Part shown: in pieces, positions 8,531 to 17,290 of the stretch
Layout of the letters: the number at the start of each line of letters is the position of its first letter
Numbering within the stretch: the first letter of the stretch is position 1
DNA from: Bacteroidota bacterium
Lineage (GTDB): Bacteria > Bacteroidota > Bacteroidia > Chitinophagales > Chitinophagaceae
Direction of reading: 5' to 3'
DNA length: 35,513 nucleotides
Assembly: GCA_013285855.1 (NCBI GenBank)
Contig: JABDGW010000028.1
Location: forward strand, 1-35,513
Notes under the pieces: generated by a model
The model's input: only the letters and a program-made list of their open reading frames with translations
The model's database searches: none
Told to the model about the DNA's origin: nothing
Translations under genes and position numbers: made by a program

Positions 8531-9247
8531 ATGAAAATTGCATTAATCGGTTATGGTAAAATGGGCAAAGCCATTGAAGAAATTGCTGAAGTAGAAGGCC
8601 ATGAAATTGTTTTAAAGATCGCTTCAGAAAATAGAAACCTGTTGACAATTGAAAATATTAAACAGGCTGATGTTGCCATTGAATTTACAAACCCGCAAAG
8701 TGCTGTTGACAATATAAAAAAATGTTTTGATGCAAATGTGCCTGTAGTTTGCGGCACAACGGGCTGGCTTAAAGAAATGGATGAAATAAAAAATTATTGC
8801 AGTCAAAAGCAAGGCGCATTTTTATATGCAAGCAATTTCAGCGTTGGCGTAAATTTATTTTTTGCTTTGAATAATTACCTCGCAACATTAATGAGCACAC
8901 ATACGGAATACAATATAAGCATTGAAGAGACGCATCATACACAAAAAAAAGATGCGCCCAGCGGCACAGCAATAACGCTCGCAGAACAAATTCTTGAAAA
9001 AATAAAATCAAAAACAAATTGGGTGAACAATGAAAGCAATGATGCTTCAACACTTGAAATTATAAGCAGGCGCATTAATGATGTGCCCGGCATTCACACA
9101 ATAAAATATAATTCTGCAACCGACTTTATTCAAATAACACATTCGGCACATAACCGCAAAGGTTTTGCAGGCGGCGCTTTGCTTGCTGCAAAATTTATTG
9201 CCGGCAAAAAAGGAATATTTTCTATGCAGGATGTTTTAGGATTATGA
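8531..9247 (+). CDS. dapB: 4-hydroxy-tetrahydrodipicolinate reductase
   Basis: DapB reduces 4-hydroxy-tetrahydrodipicolinate in the diaminopimelate/lysine pathway, which feeds peptidoglycan synthesis. The 238-aa sequence has an N-terminal Rossmann fold with GYGKMGKAI (residues 7-15), the CGTTGW motif at 74-79, and the catalytic/substrate segment ETHHTQKKDAPSGTA with His135-His136, Lys140 and SGT at 144-146. Length and domain order are normal for Bacteroidota DapB. It belongs to the parA-parB-DUF5683-dapB neighbourhood but is separated from DUF5683 by a repeat, so it probably has its own promoter. A TATTTTGC box lies within 20 nt of the ATG. Confidence 0.95.
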   Translation: MKIALIGYGKMGKAIEEIAEVEGHEIVLKIASENRNLLTIENIKQADVAIEFTNPQSAVDNIKKCFDANVPVVCGTTGWLKEMDEIKNYCSQKQGAFLYASNFSVGVNLFFALNNYLATLMSTHTEYNISIEETHHTQKKDAPSGTAITLAEQILEKIKSKTNWVNNESNDASTLEIISRRINDVPGIHTIKYNSATDFIQITHSAHNRKGFAGGALLAAKFIAGKKGIFSMQDVLGL

Positions 9248-9277
9248 TATGCAAATACAAATAAACTATTTTTAAGC

Positions 9278-10039
9278 ATGATTATAAGCATCATCGGTTC
9301 AGGCAATACAGCAACTGTATTAGGAAGAATTTTTAAAGAAAAGAATCACACGATAAATGAAATAGCCGGGAGAAATAAAATTGAGGTAATTAAACTTGCT
9401 GAAGAATTAAATGCCAATGCGTGCATTGAATTAAAAGAGCTTAATAAAAACAGTGATGTATATATTATTGCGGTGAAAGATAATGCTGTTGCCGAAGCAA
9501 GCGCTCAATTAAAGCTTGATGAAAAAGTTGTTGCACATACTGCGGGCAGTATTTCAATAAACATTTTAAAAAACACAGCAAAAAATTACGGTGTTCTGTA
9601 TTCGCTGCAATCATTAAGAAAAGAAATAAGTTATTTGCCCGGTATTCCTTTTTTGATTGACGCAAATAACGGTTTTACAAACGATATTCTTTTTAGGTTG
9701 GCTGCTTCTGTTGCAACGTCAGTTACAAATGCGGATGATGAAACACGTTTACAATATCATGTATCGGCAGTAATTGTTTCAAACTTTACCAACCATTTAT
9801 TCGCGCTTGCAAAAAATTATTGCGATAAAACTAAAACTGATTTCAATTTATTATTGCCTTTAATTGATGAGACTGTGAACCGCCTGCATTATTATGAACC
9901 TTCAGCCATGCAAACCGGCCCGGCAATAAGAAACGACGAAACAACCATGCAAAAACATTTACAGTTGTTGAATGATTTTCCGCAGTTAAAAAATATTTAT
10001 GAATTGATGAGTGAAAGTATTGCTGAACTAAAAAGATAA
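9278..10039 (+). CDS. Rossmann-fold oxidoreductase-like protein with DUF2520 domain
   Basis: The 253-aa protein starts with a dinucleotide-binding fold (IISIIGSGNTATVLGRIF, residues 2-19), like F420-dependent NADP reductases and ProC. The second half (from about residue 125, PFLIDANNGF and onward) matches the DUF2520 C-terminal domain. Reaction and substrate are unknown. It follows dapB by 30 nt on the same strand and probably shares its transcript. Its TAA stop (10037-10039) directly abuts the stop codon of convergent rocD, with no intergenic base. Confidence 0.8.
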   Translation: MIISIIGSGNTATVLGRIFKEKNHTINEIAGRNKIEVIKLAEELNANACIELKELNKNSDVYIIAVKDNAVAEASAQLKLDEKVVAHTAGSISINILKNTAKNYGVLYSLQSLRKEISYLPGIPFLIDANNGFTNDILFRLAASVATSVTNADDETRLQYHVSAVIVSNFTNHLFALAKNYCDKTKTDFNLLLPLIDETVNRLHYYEPSAMQTGPAIRNDETTMQKHLQLLNDFPQLKNIYELMSESIAELKR

Positions 10040-11272
10040 CTATTCCAAACACTTCAGCGAATCAGCAATAATATTTACGCATTCGGTTATTTGAGCTTTT
10101 GTAATGATCAAAGGCGGCGCAAAACGGATTTTATCTCCATGCGTTGGCTTTGCCAATAAACCGTTTTCTTTTAGTTCAACACAAAGCTCCCATGCTGCAT
10201 CTTTATTTGCATGGTTAATTACAATTGCATTCAGCAAACCTTTACCCCGTATTGTTGAAATAAACGGTGAATTGAGTTTGTGCAATTCATTACGTAATAA
10301 AACTCCCATTGCTTCAGCATTCTCCGTCATGCTTTCTTCTTTCAAAACTTTAAGCGATTCAATGGCTACTGCGCAAGCCAAAGGATTGCCGCCATACGTT
10401 GAACCATGTTCGCCCGGTTTAATATTCATCATTATTTTATCATCAGCAAGCACTGCAGAAACAGGAATTGTTCCGCCGCTTAATGCTTTACCAAGTATTA
10501 AAATATCAGCCCGCACATTTTCATGATCGCAGGCAAGCATTTTCCCGGTGCGCCCTAAACCGGTTTGAATTTCATCGCCAATAAATAAAATATTATACGC
10601 TTCGCACAATTGTTTTGCTTTTGAAAGATAACCTTCATCCGGAACGCAAACACCAGCTTCGCCTTGTATGGGTTCAACCAAAAATCCGGCAACATTTTTA
10701 TCTTCCAATGCTTTTTGTAAAGCATTTGTATCGTTGTAAGGAATGATGATAAAGCCCGGCATGTAAGGGCCGAACTTTGAATAAGATTGCGGATCTGTAC
10801 TGAAAGAAATTACTGTGCTTGTGCGGCCATGAAAATTATTTTCACACACAATAATTTTTGCTTCACCATCTTCAATGCCTTTGTTTTCATACCCCCAGCG
10901 GCGGCAAAGTTTGATAGCAGTTTCAACAGCTTCAACACCGGTGTTCGTCGGCAACAGTTTATCATAACCAAAATATTCTGTTACAAATTTTTCATATTCT
11001 CCTAAAAGATTATTATAAAAAGCGCGGGAAGTAAGCGTTAATTTTTTTGATTGTTCGATCAATGCATTTACAATGCGCGGATGACAATGGCCCTGGTTAA
11101 TAGCTGAATATCCACTCAAAAAATCATAGTATTTTTTTCCCTCAACATCCCAAACAAAAACACCTTTTCCTTTTTCTAAAACAACAGGTAACGGATGATA
11201 ATTATGAGCGCCGAAGTCCTCTTCCAACTGTAAATAATACTGCGTCTTTTCAGACAAAGTTTGCGTAAGCAT
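10040..11272 (-). CDS. rocD: Ornithine--oxo-acid transaminase
   Basis: This is a PLP-dependent class III aminotransferase that converts ornithine plus 2-oxoglutarate into glutamate semialdehyde and glutamate, linking arginine catabolism to proline and glutamate. Visible motifs are the Gly/Ala cofactor segment TNTGVEAVE (residues 109-117), NNFHGRT at 145-151, the Asp233 of [12 protein letters not shown] that contacts PLP, and the Schiff-base Lys262 in GKALSGG. The N-terminal [16 protein letters not shown] is typical of ornithine aminotransferases rather than acetylornithine enzymes. The 410-aa length is normal. In this window it belongs with arginine decarboxylase, aguA and aguB as a second outlet for arginine-derived carbon. 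Confidence 0.93.
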   Translation of the reverse strand: MLTQTLSEKTQYYLQLEEDFGAHNYHPLPVVLEKGKGVFVWDVEGKKYYDFLSGYSAINQGHCHPRIVNALIEQSKKLTLTSRAFYNNLLGEYEKFVTEYFGYDKLLPTNTGVEAVETAIKLCRRWGYENKGIEDGEAKIIVCENNFHGRTSTVISFSTDPQSYSKFGPYMPGFIIIPYNDTNALQKALEDKNVAGFLVEPIQGEAGVCVPDEGYLSKAKQLCEAYNILFIGDEIQTGLGRTGKMLACDHENVRADILILGKALSGGTIPVSAVLADDKIMMNIKPGEHGSTYGGNPLACAVAIESLKVLKEESMTENAEAMGVLLRNELHKLNSPFISTIRGKGLLNAIVINHANKDAAWELCVELKENGLLAKPTHGDKIRFAPPLIITKAQITECVNIIADSLKCLE

Positions 11273-11465
11273 AGCGGTTAATTAAAAAGTAAAAAATAAA
11301 AAACAGATCGGGCTGATATAAAACCAGGTAATGTTAGTGGTTAAGCAGGTCTAAATTATCAGAGAGGAATTTCATTGCTTATTTTTCATGTGCAAGATAC
11401 AATTTATTTGATATGGCGTATTTGCAATTTGCGTAAACAACATTTCAGATTAAACTAATGTCAAA

Positions 11466-11496
11466 TAAAAAACCCAACCACAAAAGTGATTGGGTT
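11466..11496 (-). terminator. Intrinsic terminator of the Spy-like gene
   Basis: Read on the minus strand, an 11-bp stem (AACCCAATCAC with GTGGTTGGGTT, one G-T pair, TTTT loop) is followed by a T run. It lies 30 nt after the stop of the gene at 11526-11864. Confidence 0.85.
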
Positions 11497-11525
11497 AACC
11501 TTATATTATTTTTTGCGCTCAGTTA

Positions 11526-11864
11526 TTACTCCTGTTTGTTTTGACGTTGCGCCATTTGCATTTCCTGCAGCTTAGCTATTTGATCATCAGTTAAAAACTT
11601 TTTCAACTGTGTTTTCATTTCCTGTTTTATTGGTTTCATTTTTTCTTTTCGCTGATCCTGGCTAAGCGACTGATCGCTCATTACCGTTTTCATTTCTGAC
11701 ATTGTTTGTGTTCTGATTGCAATAACAGAATCTGCAACCGTTTCAGATATTTTCAGCGAATCCATCAAAGTTTGTTTTGGCAGAACCATTTTGCTTTGTT
11801 GTGCAGAAACGGAAAAGCTAAAAAAAACTGATGTTACCATAAGAATAGCAAAGATCTTTTTCAT
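11526..11864 (-). CDS. Small secreted Spy/CpxP-like helical protein
   Basis: The 112-aa product has an N-terminal signal peptide (MKKIFAILMVTSVFFSFSVSA, cleavage before QQSK). The mature part is almost entirely charged helix rich in Lys, Gln and Met, ending QMAQRQNKQE. The LTDDQIAKLQEMQ stretch near residue 90 resembles the LTxxQ repeats of periplasmic Spy/CpxP-type chaperones. That resemblance is weak, and no enzyme motif is visible. It is monocistronic: its own strong terminator follows, and the arginine decarboxylase gene lies 56 nt upstream on the same strand. Confidence 0.65.
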   Translation of the reverse strand: MKKIFAILMVTSVFFSFSVSAQQSKMVLPKQTLMDSLKISETVADSVIAIRTQTMSEMKTVMSDQSLSQDQRKEKMKPIKQEMKTQLKKFLTDDQIAKLQEMQMAQRQNKQE

Positions 11865-11902
11865 AATAATTTTTTAGGATTAAATGACTTTAAAAAACGA
11901 GC

Positions 11903-11937
11903 CAAAGTTTAATCCTTAACCTATAAATAACCCAAAA
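11903..11937 (-). promoter_or_regulatory. Possible promoter for the Spy-like gene
   Basis: On the minus strand TTTTG (11937-11933) is followed after 21 nt by TAAACTTTG (11911-11903). This is close to TTG-N19/21-TAnnTTTG but has one extra base in the -7 box. It overlaps the end of the arginine decarboxylase gene. Confidence 0.3.
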
Positions 11938-13348
11938 TTTTTAACATGCTTTGCGCGGTTTGTTGTTTTGCATAAAGCCAGTCAGTAAGTTTTCCGTTTT
12001 TATCGTAGCCAACTATCACGTGTTTTGGAGATGGAATAAGGCAGTGTTTAATTCCGCCATAGCCGCTTATCTGGTCCTGGTAAGCGCCGGTATGGAAAAA
12101 TCCTACATATAAAGGTTCAGTATTTGTTACGTCTGTACCGTTGTTCTCATTTAATATTTTAGGGAGAAAGACTTCATTAATATGTTCTTCGGAATCATAG
12201 TAATCGTGGCTGTCGCAGGTCATTCCGCCAAGCACCACACGTTGGTATTCATTGTCCCATTTATTAATGGGAAGTAATAAAAATTTTTCTCCAATGCCCC
12301 AGGTATCGGGCAATGTGGTAATAAAAGATGAATCAATCATATACCAGCGCTCACGGTCGTTTTGTGTTTTTTCGCCAACCACACTGTAAATATGCGCCAT
12401 ACTCTCCCCTACCGTATAACTTCCAAATTCTGTAAAAATATCCGGCATTGGCACTTTTGCTTTTTTGCAGGCTTTCTTTATGTTACCAACAATTTCATTA
12501 ATCATAAACTGGTAATCGTACTCAAAACCCAGTGAATGTTTTATCGGAAAACCGCCGCCGATATTTATGGAATCTAATTCAGGACAAATTTTTTTAAGCT
12601 GGCAATACAGGTTGATGATCTTGTTTAATTCACTCCAGTAATAAATGTCATCTTTAATGCCTTTGTTTAAAAAGATGTGCAGCATTTTTAGCTGGAATTT
12701 ATTTTCATACCCTTCAATTTCATCTACATAAAATTCCAAAATATCTTTTGGTCTTATGCCAAGCCTTGAAGTATAAAAAGGAAAAGTGGGTTCTTCTTCT
12801 GCAGCCACCCGAATACCTAATTTAAAAGGTTGTTTAACGCTGCGTTTGTACATCTGCAGCTCTTCTTTATTATCCAATACAGGTATTACATTGTTAAAAC
12901 CTGTATTTATAAGCCTTGCTATTCTTGAAGTGTAATTTTTTTGTTTAAAGCCGTTACAAATAATAAATATGTCTTTGCTTATTTTTTTTCTTTTATACAA
13001 CTGGTTAATAATCTCAATATCGTAAGCATAAGAAGTTTCAAGATGAATATTGTACTTCAGCGCTTCTTCAACTACAAAAGAAAAATGAGAGCTTTTGGTG
13101 CAATAACAATAATTATAATTGCCTTCGTACTTATGTTTTTTAATTGCAGCGGCAAACATCTTTTTCGCCTTATTTATTTGCATACCAATTTTGGGCAGAT
13201 AGCTAAGTTTTAAAGGTGTTCCGTATTTATCAATTATTGCTTTAATGTCAAGCCCGTTAAATTCAAGATAGCCATCGTCATTCAGGTCAAAATCTTCTTG
13301 CGGAAAGTGGAAAGTTTGCTTTACCAGCGAAGTGTAGGTATTAGTCAT
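11921..13348 (-). CDS. speA: Biosynthetic arginine decarboxylase (PLP, alanine-racemase fold)
   Basis: This 475-aa protein has the two-domain layout of fold-III group IV decarboxylases: a PLP TIM barrel and then a C-terminal beta domain. The PLP lysine is expected at Lys85 in CYCTKSSH. INIGGGFP is the glycine loop that holds the PLP phosphate. Cys378 in MTCDSHD corresponds to the conserved active-site CxxxD segment, and the substrate Tyr is in HTGAYQ. Homologues of this size in Bacteroidota are annotated as arginine decarboxylase, forming agmatine. Diaminopimelate or carboxynorspermidine decarboxylase cannot be fully excluded. The presence of aguA and aguB in the same window supports arginine as substrate. 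It appears to be transcribed alone. Confidence 0.82.
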   Translation of the reverse strand: MTNTYTSLVKQTFHFPQEDFDLNDDGYLEFNGLDIKAIIDKYGTPLKLSYLPKIGMQINKAKKMFAAAIKKHKYEGNYNYCYCTKSSHFSFVVEEALKYNIHLETSYAYDIEIINQLYKRKKISKDIFIICNGFKQKNYTSRIARLINTGFNNVIPVLDNKEELQMYKRSVKQPFKLGIRVAAEEEPTFPFYTSRLGIRPKDILEFYVDEIEGYENKFQLKMLHIFLNKGIKDDIYYWSELNKIINLYCQLKKICPELDSINIGGGFPIKHSLGFEYDYQFMINEIVGNIKKACKKAKVPMPDIFTEFGSYTVGESMAHIYSVVGEKTQNDRERWYMIDSSFITTLPDTWGIGEKFLLLPINKWDNEYQRVVLGGMTCDSHDYYDSEEHINEVFLPKILNENNGTDVTNTEPLYVGFFHTGAYQDQISGYGGIKHCLIPSPKHVIVGYDKNGKLTDWLYAKQQTAQSMLKILGYL

Positions 13349-13498
13349 TCTTAGTTGAATTCATGTGTATAAAATTGTCTTTGATTGCCACATGGAACGC
13401 CATTATTAATTTTTGTTTTGATGATTGATAGATATGGCATTTCATAAAAGAGTTTGCTAAACGCTTGCAAAAATAATTGTTTGCAGTAATCAACAGGT

Positions 13499-13525
13499 AA
13501 AAAAAACCCCGCATTACGCGGGGTT
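13499..13525 (-). terminator. Intrinsic terminator after rplT
   Basis: On the minus strand the perfect 8-bp stem AACCCCGC / GCGGGGTT (13505-13512 with 13518-13525, 5-nt loop) is followed by a run of eight Ts. It lies 17 nt beyond the rplT stop. Confidence 0.9.
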
Positions 13526-13542
13526 AAATTTTTGAGAAAGAA

Positions 13543-13887
13543 TTATTTAATTGAATCTATTAAAGCTTTAAAGCTTTCCGGTTCATTCATTGCAAGATCA
13601 GCAAGCATTTTCCTGTTCAATTCAACACCTTTTACATTAAGCTTATGAATAAACTCGCTGTAGGTTAACCCTTCTGCTCTTACAGCAGCGTTTATGCGTG
13701 CTATCCAAAGCTGGCGGTAATCGCGTTTTTTTACTTTACGGCCTACATAACTGTAGGTCATACCTTTTTCAACAATATTTTTTGCTACCGTGTAAACATT
13801 CTTGCGCTTACCGTAAAAACCTTTGGCCTGTTTTAAAATTCTTTTTCTTCTTGCCCTTGATGCAACTGCATTTACTGAACGTGGCAT
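13543..13887 (-). CDS. rplT: 50S ribosomal protein L20
   Basis: The 114-aa, strongly basic protein matches L20 from end to end: [20 protein letters not shown], then [37 protein letters not shown], and a C-terminal region ending [10 protein letters not shown]20 binds 23S rRNA early in large-subunit assembly and in several bacteria represses its own operon. It follows rpmI by 69 nt on the same strand and precedes a strong terminator. infC, often the first gene of this operon, is not here. Confidence 0.97.
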   Translation of the reverse strand: MPRSVNAVASRARRKRILKQAKGFYGKRKNVYTVAKNIVEKGMTYSYVGRKVKKRDYRQLWIARINAAVRAEGLTYSEFIHKLNVKGVELNRKMLADLAMNEPESFKALIDSIK

Positions 13888-13956
13888 ATTAACTATTTTT
13901 TAAACCCGGATTAAATTTCAAAATTCGGATTTGGTTTTTGAATTTGATTTATTTGA

Positions 13957-14157
13957 TTAACCTTTTAAGCGTAAAAGACGCAATACAAAGTTTCTGTTGG
14001 CAGAACCAATAACACCTTTCTTGCGAAGGTCTCTTTTGCGTTTTTTTGATTTTTTGGTAAGAATGTGCCGCTTAAATGATTTCTGGTAAGTGATTTCACC
14101 GGAACCGGTTACTTTAAAGCGCTTTTTCGCGCTTGAATTTGTTTTTACTTTAGGCAT
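13957..14157 (-). CDS. rpmI: 50S ribosomal protein L35
   Basis: The 66-aa basic protein has the L35 pattern [20 protein letters not shown] followed by a Lys/Arg-rich body ([14 protein letters not shown]) and a short helix ending LLRLKG. It is a component of the large ribosomal subunit and is co-transcribed with rplT. Upstream lies a leader with a good promoter (14244-14274) and a hairpin ending 2 nt before the start codon. The usual upstream partner infC is replaced here by a YajQ-family gene. Confidence 0.96.
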   Translation of the reverse strand: MPKVKTNSSAKKRFKVTGSGEITYQKSFKRHILTKKSKKRKRDLRKKGVIGSANRNFVLRLLRLKG

Positions 14158-14159
14158 TA

Positions 14160-14207
14160 TAATCTTGTTAAGATTACTCCCTGCTGGCGTTTCCGCTTCT
14201 TGCGGAA
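14160..14207 (-). promoter_or_regulatory. Structured leader upstream of rpmI-rplT
   Basis: Two perfect hairpins lie between the putative transcription start and rpmI. The first, TTCCGC/GCGGAA at 14191-14207, has a 5-nt loop. The second, TAATCTT/AAGATTA at 14160-14176, has a 3-nt loop and ends two bases before the ATG. Such leaders often mediate L20 autoregulation in other bacteria; that role here is inference. Confidence 0.4.
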
Positions 14208-14243
14208 CTCTTGTTGAGCCTTACGGGAAATTAAAATGGAGCG

Positions 14244-14274
14244 CGAAGGTAAAGAAATTATTTTTATCAGCAAA
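14244..14274 (-). promoter_or_regulatory. Promoter for rpmI-rplT
   Basis: On the minus strand TTTG (14274-14271) is followed after 19 nt by TACCTTCG (14251-14244). This is the Bacteroidota TTTG-N19-TAnnTTTG promoter with one mismatch and ideal spacing. It implies a leader of about 80 nt before rpmI. Confidence 0.6.
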
Positions 14275-14290
14275 GCACTATAAGTCATTC

Positions 14291-14782
14291 TCATGATTTC
14301 ATATTAATAAACTGCAAAGGCACATTCAAATTTGCCTGTTTGCATGCAGCAATCACGCTTTGCAGGTCATCAATTTTTTTGGCAGTAACGCGAACGATAT
14401 CATCCATTATCTGTACCTGCACTTTTAAGCCGCTGTCTTTAATAAGCTTTACAATTTTTTTTGCATCTTCCTGCTTCAGGCCATTTGATACACTCACTTC
14501 TTTTTTCAATAGCTTACCGCTTTGGTATGCATCTTTTGAAAAATCAAAAGCATTGGCATCAATTCCCTGTTTTAGAGCACGGCTTATCAACACATCAATA
14601 ACCTGTTTCATCTTCATGTCACTTTCTACTTCCAGTGTTAACCGGTATTCTTTTTTATCCAGATCAATGTTAACAGGAGCACCGCGAAAATCAAACCTGT
14701 TAACAATTTCTTTTTTGACAGTATTTACGGCATTGTCTAAAGTTTGCAGGTCAACTTTGCTGGCAATATCAAAAGATGGCAT
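14291..14782 (-). CDS. YajQ family nucleotide-binding protein (UPF0234)
   Basis: The 163-aa protein matches the YajQ/UPF0234 family along its whole length: MPSFDIASKVDLQTLDNAVN at the N-terminus, RFDFRG near residue 34, SGLKVQVQIMDDIVRVTAKKIDDLQ near residue 115, and the conserved terminal LPLQFINM-type ending (PLQFINMKS). It has a duplicated alpha/beta fold. Members bind nucleotides, and a Xanthomonas homologue binds cyclic-di-GMP; the role in Bacteroidota is not settled. It is upstream of rpmI on the same strand, but a promoter in between suggests the ribosomal genes are expressed separately. Confidence 0.9.
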   Translation of the reverse strand: MPSFDIASKVDLQTLDNAVNTVKKEIVNRFDFRGAPVNIDLDKKEYRLTLEVESDMKMKQVIDVLISRALKQGIDANAFDFSKDAYQSGKLLKKEVSVSNGLKQEDAKKIVKLIKDSGLKVQVQIMDDIVRVTAKKIDDLQSVIAACKQANLNVPLQFINMKS

Positions 14783-14900
14783 AGATAAGATTTTTGATAA
14801 AAAAGTAATTTATTCTAATAACTTCAAAATTACTTCAACATTAAACTTCAATTATCATTTTCTGTCAAAAATCAACATAAAATAAACAGGTTTTTATTTT

Positions 14901-14917
14901 TTGGAACGAGACTTGAA
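14901..14917 (+). promoter_or_regulatory. Possible sigma-54-like promoter for the DUF6600 gene
   Basis: TTGGAAC (14901-14907) and TTGAA (14913-14917) have the TGGCAC-N5-TTGCW layout with the -24 GG intact. The -12 GC is GA, which weakens the call. The ATG is 34 nt downstream, a sensible leader length. Confidence 0.3.
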
Positions 14918-14950
14918 ATATGATTCAATAACATTCAATTCAACAACAAT

Positions 14951-16402
14951 ATGAAAGAGATTTTAAGAAAAATTGCGTACCCGCTGATGATCCTTACAAT
15001 TGCAGTCTCATGCAGTTCTCCGAGATATGCATCTGCACAAAATGACGGTTATTACGATAATAATAATGGTTACAATAACAACGATAATAATACTTACAAT
15101 AATAACCAGGATTATGATAACCAGGATCAGAACAACGATCAGAATTATGATCAAGACAATAATAATGATAACTATGGTTATGATCAGAATGATGGATACG
15201 ATGACAACAGCTACGATGACCCGCAGAATTATGATGAAGAACCTTCAGAGGTAAACATCAATGTATTCAATGATGCATTAACTCCTTATGGCAGTTGGGT
15301 TCAATCATCTGCATATGGCCGTGTATGGGTGCCAAGAGACCACGGCTTCGTTCCCTATTCAACAGGTGGCCATTGGGTTTATTCAGGATATGGATGGACA
15401 TGGGCATCTGATTACAATTGGGGATGGGCGCCTTTCCATTATGGCCGCTGGGCATCTGATCCTTTTTATGGCTGGATGTGGGTTCCCGGTTATGAATGGG
15501 GTCCGGCATGGGTAGCCTGGAGATCTGGCGGGGGTTATTACGGATGGTCACCTTTAGGTCCGGGCATGAATATCGGTGTTAATTTTGGAGTTGGTATTCC
15601 TTATAATCGTTGGGTATTTGCACCCAGCAGGTACATGGGTTATCATTCTATAAACAGGTATTATGTTCGTCCTAATAACACTATTATAAATAGAACAACC
15701 ATAATAAATAATACAACTGTTTATAATAACAGGAAGTTTATAGCAGGCCCTAATCGTATGGAAGTAGAAAAATACACCGGCAAACCTATAAAGACTGTAA
15801 AAATTGTAAATGCTTCAAAACCGGGTAATACGGTTGTCAACAATAACAATACAGTTCAAATGTATAGGCCAGGTGTTAAAGCAAAACTGCAGGTTCAGCA
15901 AAACAAGCCATTAAATAATATAACGCGTAATAATAATCAACAGAAGCAACCTCAGTTTAATAATAACAATATTAATAAAAACAGTCAGCAACAAATAACA
16001 CAACAACATAACCTGCCTCAAAACAACCAGCAGGTGACTCCTGCACCTGATAAGCAATACAGGATAAACAAACAAAAAAATAATCAGGGACAAAATCAGA
16101 ATAATGAATTGCAGGATAATGTTCAAAGAAATAATCAACAGCAGAATGCGCCTGTGCCTAACCAGCAGCCAAACAGAGTAAGAAGACAACAGCAGCAACA
16201 GCTAAATAATGGCGGCGGTAATAATCAAAATCAACAAGGCAGAATGCAAAACAATAATCCTTCGCTGAATTTTAATAAAAAACCGGAAATGAACAACCAG
16301 ATTGGTAACAGGCAGAATTTTAATCAGCAGCCGCAAAGGCAACAACAACCTGTTTTTAAAGAGTCTGAAAACGGCGGGAACCATCGTAATAGAAAAAATT
16401 AA
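14951..16402 (+). CDS. Envelope DUF6600-type protein with Asn/Gln-rich low-complexity tails
   Basis: This 483-aa exported protein has a signal sequence with a possible lipobox (AVSC, Cys21) or, alternatively, cleavage after ASA at about residue 29. Residues 30-98 are an Asn/Asp/Tyr-rich low-complexity stretch. Residues 100-225 form a Trp/Gly/Tyr-rich domain of repeated W-x-P/GW/YGRW motifs (for example GSWVQ, WVPRDHGF, GWAPFHYGRW, WMWVPGYEWGPAWVAW), matching the DUF6600 (YXWV repeat) pattern. From about 290 to the end it is again Asn/Gln-rich with basic residues. Function unknown; a structural or cell-surface role is inferred. The extreme composition would make it prion-like by residue content. 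It is transcribed alone and ends at a strong terminator. Confidence 0.75.
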   Translation: MKEILRKIAYPLMILTIAVSCSSPRYASAQNDGYYDNNNGYNNNDNNTYNNNQDYDNQDQNNDQNYDQDNNNDNYGYDQNDGYDDNSYDDPQNYDEEPSEVNINVFNDALTPYGSWVQSSAYGRVWVPRDHGFVPYSTGGHWVYSGYGWTWASDYNWGWAPFHYGRWASDPFYGWMWVPGYEWGPAWVAWRSGGGYYGWSPLGPGMNIGVNFGVGIPYNRWVFAPSRYMGYHSINRYYVRPNNTIINRTTIINNTTVYNNRKFIAGPNRMEVEKYTGKPIKTVKIVNASKPGNTVVNNNNTVQMYRPGVKAKLQVQQNKPLNNITRNNNQQKQPQFNNNNINKNSQQQITQQHNLPQNNQQVTPAPDKQYRINKQKNNQGQNQNNELQDNVQRNNQQQNAPVPNQQPNRVRRQQQQQLNNGGGNNQNQQGRMQNNNPSLNFNKKPEMNNQIGNRQNFNQQPQRQQQPVFKESENGGNHRNRKN

Positions 16403-16423
16403 TAACAAATAGTAAAACATTTT

Positions 16424-16457
16424 AATAGACTTGCCTCGTGCAGGTCTATTTTATTTT
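16424..16457 (+). terminator. Intrinsic terminator of the DUF6600 gene
   Basis: An 11-bp stem (AATAGACTTGC at 16424-16434 with GCAGGTCTATT at 16440-16450, one G-T pair) is followed by a T-rich tract. It starts 22 nt after the stop codon. Confidence 0.88.
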
Positions 16458-16556
16458 TATAGCTTTCATCGTTTAGAATGCATTTATAATTTTATATTGA
16501 AACAATTTTTTTAATACATAAAATCAATCCAAAAAAATTTGAACGAAATTGCGCAC

Positions 16557-17282
16557 ATGAAGACAATTGCAGCAATACCTGCACGCTATGCATCAACGCG
16601 GTTTCATGCAAAACTTATGCAAAAACTTGGCAATAAAACGGTGATAAAAACAACTTATGACAATACAGTTGCAACAGGTTTGTTTGATGATGTGCTGGTG
16701 GTTACAGACAGCGAAATTATTTATGATGAAATGAAGGATGCCAAAGTGCTTATGAGCAGTCGGGTACACGAAAGCGGCAGCGATCGCATTGCGGAAGCAA
16801 TCGAAAATATTGATTGCGATATAGTACTGAATGTTCAGGGTGATGAACCCTTTGTTGATGCTGACACTTTGCAGCGTTTATTAAATGTTTTTGATAAGGA
16901 AGATGTAATGGTAGCGAGTTTAATGCATGAAATTTTTGAGCAGGCTGATGTTGAAAATCCTAATAATGTAAATGTTGTAGTTGATAAAAATTCTTATGCA
17001 TTATATTTCAGTCGTGCTGTAATTCCTTTTGCAAGAGACAAAGGAACGGTTGTGAGTTACTATAAACACATCGGTGTATATGCTTATCGAAAAATTGCTT
17101 TACTGCAGTTTACAAAATGGCAGCAAACCCATTTAGAAAAAATTGAAAAATTAGAACAACTCCGCTATTTGGAAAACGGAGTTAAAATAAAAATGGTATT
17201 AACAGATCGTACAAGTATTGGAATTGATACGCCTGAAGATTTAGAGGCGGCAAGGCAATTTCTTTCAGAGCAAAAAATATAA
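16557..17282 (+). CDS. kdsB: 3-deoxy-manno-octulosonate cytidylyltransferase
   Basis: KdsB activates Kdo as CMP-Kdo for the lipopolysaccharide inner core, in the cytoplasm. The N-terminal nucleotide-binding motif IPARYASTRFHAKLM replaces the more usual STRLPGKPL, so the Pro-Gly pair is changed. The other family segments are present: VVTDSEII, SGSDRIAEA, VLNVQGDEPFVD and HIGVYAYRK. I prefer the ATG at 16557 (MKTIAAIPARY) to the in-frame TTG at 16539 because homologues begin here. The resulting 241 aa is normal. It is the first gene of a cluster followed by an amidase and nagA. Confidence 0.92.
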   Translation: MKTIAAIPARYASTRFHAKLMQKLGNKTVIKTTYDNTVATGLFDDVLVVTDSEIIYDEMKDAKVLMSSRVHESGSDRIAEAIENIDCDIVLNVQGDEPFVDADTLQRLLNVFDKEDVMVASLMHEIFEQADVENPNNVNVVVDKNSYALYFSRAVIPFARDKGTVVSYYKHIGVYAYRKIALLQFTKWQQTHLEKIEKLEQLRYLENGVKIKMVLTDRTSIGIDTPEDLEAARQFLSEQKI

Positions 17283-17290
17283 TAACGCTA

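Noticed and set aside
10104-10526. 140-codon plus-strand frame
   Set aside because: Antisense to rocD, which has full family conservation; the frame's translation has no family features.
12010-12030. CACGTG near 12017 as a parS site
   Set aside because: Only the six-base centre matches; the flanking bases do not form the TGTTTCACGTGAAACA palindrome, and it lies inside the decarboxylase gene.
14157-14288. 43-codon minus-strand ORF fitting exactly between the YajQ stop and the rpmI start
   Set aside because: The spacing (2-nt gap, 1-nt overlap) is tempting, but the frame contains the rpmI promoter and the leader hairpins. Its Arg/Lys content is explained by those palindromes.
14340-14885. 181-codon plus-strand frame
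   Set aside because: Antisense to the well-conserved YajQ-family gene and biased only by its codon use.
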